The notes below the pieces were generated by a model. The model had not been told where the DNA came from. It searched no databases and saw nothing but the letters and a program-made list of their open reading frames with translations. A stretch of 64,000 nt of DNA from Opisthorchis felineus (taxonomy: Eukaryota > Platyhelminthes > Trematoda > Opisthorchiida > Opisthorchiidae), in the NCBI GenBank assembly GCA_004794785.1, contig SJOL01004448.1:86325-150324 (forward strand). The letters run 5' to 3'. Both the position numbers and the translations under genes were made by a program. Every line of letters begins with the position of its first letter. The first letter of the stretch is position 1. This document shows positions 61,306 to 64,000 of this stretch, in pieces.

Positions 61306-61865
61306 TGTTACGGGGATTTGTGGTGTTTAGTGTTTTTTTATCTTTCTTTTGCTTCCATTATGACATTACGTGTTTCGTCAATTGCATAAACGTTTTTTGT
61401 TTGAATAAGAGAAAGTACAAAAACGCGCATTTGTACAATTTACATACAATACAAGGGTGGTCACATGCTTCGACTTTCTCTTCTGATTTCGCTTGCGCTT
61501 ACAGCGGTCATTCGCGAGCTCCATGTTCTAACTCTGGTATAAAAAGATTTCAGACTGTCTTCGAAGTTTATTGTATATGGGAGCTGTTCGAAAAAAGACC
61601 CCTGGGCATCCACGATCGGGTTATTATTCAAAGAGAACAATTCTCAATGAGTCTGTTCCATTTGATCCTCTTTATTATTGTACATGCAATCTAGTGTTAT
61701 TATTTTTATTTCTTTGCCACACACTCCTGGTAAGTTAGCTCTTTGGGTAGCCAGACCACTTGAAATTTGGTGAGTTCGGTTCTTTCTAGATATTTTTTAT
61801 CTTTTCCTTTCAAGTCGTCCTAGTGTTTTCGCTCGGTCATTGTGGATGCGCACTTTAATTCATAG

Positions 61866-62640
61866 GATTTAGCCGAGAATGCGATTGGCATTCGTTTACC
61901 AGACTATAATCCCCGTAATCCCAGGGTGTGGTCCTACCAAGTCGAGGCTGTTTTCACTAATATACGCATCACCTCTCGAGCTACCCGTTTTTCTCATGTC
62001 GTCCAACACCTTCCTGACGATGTAGCCACAGAAAGAGAAGATCTTTGGAGGACATCCCTAAAGAGAACTCCTATGAGGCTCTTCGAGCGGGCATCAGCAG
62101 AACAGCAAGATCCGAAAACAAGATGCTCAGGGATCTATTCCCCACAGTCAAAACTGGTGAAAGGTCGCCGTCACAGCTACTTCGCCACATGCGCAGTCTC
62201 CTCTTTGGCCGTAAGCTGGCGGTGGACATCATGACCTATATATGGCCCGATAAACTTTCACCCTCAATGTCCCACGTCATCAGTGCATTCGTTGGTGAAC
62301 ACAGCCTAGAGCAACTAGCTCACATTGCGGACAAAATCCACGAGACCTATCCCAATCATCATGTTAGTTCCGTTTCTCACCCTATACCCGCCACGTCCAC
62401 AATCCAATGCATTCTGCCATCTCACAAATGCAAACTAGACTTGATACTTTGACCGATCGTCTACAACGGCTGGCAATCAACAAGCATCGACCACGTTCAC
62501 GACCTCTATCGTTGTCACGTTCCCGTCCTTCTTGGTGCTGGTATCACCAATCGTTCGGTCCTAAAGCACGCAAATGCCAACCGCCCTGTTCCTTCAAGCC
62601 ACGTCTCAACATTCTTTTGAACACCCTGGCCATTCAGTAA
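61866..62640 (+). pseudogene. gag of the gypsy element, frameshifted
   Basis: The capsid-like start, LPDYNPRNPRVWSYQVEAVF (61896-61955), resembles the gypsy gag pattern in which a Trp and Q-V-E-A-x-F follow a Leu-Pro segment. After a frameshift near 62045-62062 come SYEALRAG, SPSQLLRHMRSLLFG, LEQLAHIADKI, then another shift near 62405. The C terminus has a coiled, basic, Ser/Arg-rich stretch and an atypical zinc-knuckle-like CWYHQSFGPKARKCQPPC at 62536-62589 (C-X2-H-X9-C-X3-C). A TAA at 62638-62640 separates it from protease. Two frameshifts and this stop make it non-functional. Confidence 0.85.
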
Positions 62641-63039
62641 CGGAGACGACCGTCTGTGGCCCTCCTCGCACTAGTCGCCTATTCCACATCACCGATAACT
62701 CAAGTGGTCTACGTCCTCGTATATACGGGAGCCGAAGTTAGTGTGCTACCACATAAGAGTCCACTTCCTGACTCCGCTTCTTATTCGTTACAAGCCGCTA
62801 ACGGTACCCGCATCGCTACATACGGCGAACGTTCCCTCACCCTTGACCTCGGATTGCGACATGCTTTCAAGTGGATTTTCCTCTTGGCCGACGTCCAAAC
62901 ATTCGTCCTTGGCACAGACTTTCTAACCCACTACAACTTATCCGTCGATATGCGACACTCAGATTGGCGAGGCACGTGTTCTCCCAACCTATCCGACATC
63001 GAGGAATTTAAAACGAGCTACATAACGGACTGCCAATAG
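62641..63039 (+). pseudogene. Retropepsin-like protease of the gypsy element, catalytic Asp lost
   Basis: The expected D-T-G-A-E-V active-site box reads YTGAEVSVLP, with Tyr (TAT at 62722-62724) instead of the catalytic Asp, one base from GAT. Downstream LQAANGTRIATYGERSL and FVLGTDFLTHYNLSVDMR are the flap-side and ILG-type motifs of aspartic retropepsins. Upstream of the active site the expected S-R-L-F-H-I-T-D segment is readable in another frame (about 62670-62693), so a small indel lies just before the catalytic box. Similarity ends near the stop at 63037-63039, and reverse transcriptase does not follow. Confidence 0.85.
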
Positions 63040-64000
63040 GAACTGCAACAAAATTAATATGAATAAGCGACGGACATATCACTTGAGTCACATTAAAACC
63101 AGCGTATATCTAAAATCGGAGCCATATGGATCATCTGAATGCTTAAGATTCACGCTGGGAGGTAACAGTTCAGGAGATAAGTATAGCAATTCCCACAAAC
63201 GAGGGTGAAGCTTAGGCACAGTTTGCTATCCAGTGGCACGCTGCTCATTTTTGCTAGTGACTGCGCAAAATGCATCAGGAATAGTTATTCAGATCTTGAT
63301 GCCATGCTTTTGGTTCCGGAGAACCGTACAGGAATTAGCACCAAACGTGGTTATAACAACACATAATTGTAATTTACACCCATTTGCATACCAGTCCATT
63401 TTTGGCGGGGGATTCACCCGGGGCCCAGCTGAATCTCTTGTTCATAATTCTCTTAGCTCTTAATTGCTTTCCGGCGGCATCAGTCCCTCCTCCGTGTAAG
63501 CTCCAAGAAGTAAGATTCTGCTTCGTAGTTGCTGGCTATGCTATCATATTCCCCAGTGACCACTGGTTGTGCATTCAACTGACCAATCGTCTGGTCTGTC
63601 TGGCTGATCATCACAAATATTTCCTTCGAGTTTCTCTCCGTATTTTTTCTTTAGGTCGGATTCAATTATTTGCAATGTCATTATAAACGTTCGAAACCCA
63701 GTTTTGGATCATTAAACCAGTATACTCTTCCCTCCGTAGGCCGGAAAATCGTGAATGAGTGTGAAAGTGCATCTCAAACCTGGAATTTCGCTATTTTGGT
63801 TTCCTAATCCCAAATAAAATTTGTCAGATTGAAAGGAATGTTGGAGAACGTGGCGGAGAAAGACTTGGTAGATTACGAACCTGACAAATGAGACGTGTGG
63901 TGCAGTATGTGGTAAGCCACGTAAACGAATGAAGTTGTAGGTAATTTTGATTATCATCCGGAGAAGTATCACCGCCATGACTTATGGAAGCACTAGCGAG
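63040..64000. other. Unannotated DNA after the gypsy fragment
   Basis: No reverse transcriptase motifs follow the protease on either strand. Frames at 63233-63463, 63384-63686 and 63712-63978 lack domains. Confidence 0.5.

Larger units (their letters stand above)
61306..63039 (+). mobile_element. 5' part of a decayed Ty3/gypsy LTR retrotransposon
   Basis: The order is a possible 5' LTR/leader from TGTTACGGGG at 61306, with a TATA-like GGTATAAAAAG at 61547-61557, then gag (61866-62640) and protease (62641-63039). Reverse transcriptase, integrase and 3' LTR are absent after 63039, so the copy is truncated or broken there. The LTR 3' edge and primer-binding site were not identified with confidence. 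The large plus-strand frame at 61233-61694 overlaps the LTR and is not regarded as a gene. Confidence 0.75.

Noticed and set aside
61233..61694. Longest open frame in the window (153 codons)
   Set aside because: It runs through the putative LTR/leader of the gypsy element, is hydrophobic and Cys/Phe rich, has no domain, and its length is within chance expectation.
1..64000. CRISPR arrays, bacterial operons, rRNA, intact tRNA genes, spliced-leader genes
   Set aside because: None was seen. There are no regularly spaced direct repeats, no rRNA-like blocks, no full tRNA cloverleaf, and no match to spliced-leader sequence that I could recognise.

Overview
This window looks like intergenic and intronic DNA from a repeat-rich, A+T-rich animal genome. 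It is most likely a parasitic flatworm, probably a trematode. The evidence is the type of decayed mobile DNA: Ty3/gypsy gag-protease and integrase remnants of a style I associate with flatworms, the GIY-YIG ends of Penelope-like elements, a LINE reverse transcriptase with a YADD box, and tRNA-like SINE relics that seem to carry broken hammerhead ribozymes. Nothing is bacterial: there are no operons, no ribosome binding sites and no long ORFs. The longest open frame is about 153 codons. At this base composition several frames of 120 codons or more are expected by chance in 64 kb, so ORF length alone is not used as evidence here.

Layout. 1-10.87 kb holds nothing I recognise. 10.89-11.23 kb is a Penelope-like GIY-YIG remnant. 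17.16-17.68 kb holds two SINE-like relics in the same orientation. 17.9-19.9 kb (minus strand) holds the best candidate host gene: exons that splice in phase, an optional 21-nt microexon, and a poly(A) signal. 24.13-24.64 kb is a gypsy integrase fragment with its DD35E residues intact but two stop codons. 28.57-29.22 kb is the first copy of an unclassified 650-bp repeat (called E below). 32.5-44.5 kb is a mosaic of near-identical blocks with single N characters at 34481, 38858 and 44064. It includes a 2,927-bp block present twice at roughly 99.6% identity without indels, and an R-E-R structure with 159-bp direct terminal repeats. A Tc1/mariner-like transposase remnant lies at 40.7 kb. 44.5-45.0 and 47.4-48.05 kb are two related Penelope-like 3' ends. 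53.03 kb is a possible solo LTR. 54.34-55.44 kb is a LINE fragment. 58.2-59.74 kb (plus strand) has candidate host exons, followed by a third hammerhead-like core. 61.3-63.04 kb is a gypsy 5' end (possible LTR, gag, protease).

The mobile pieces are old: each coding remnant carries frameshifts, stops or catalytic changes, so none looks active. The 2.9-kb duplication is the exception. Because each N sits at the edge of a duplicated block, it may be an assembly artefact (uncollapsed haplotype or repeat-linked contigs) rather than a real recent duplication. The host-gene calls rest on splice signals, reading phase and composition only. I could not name any of the proteins.
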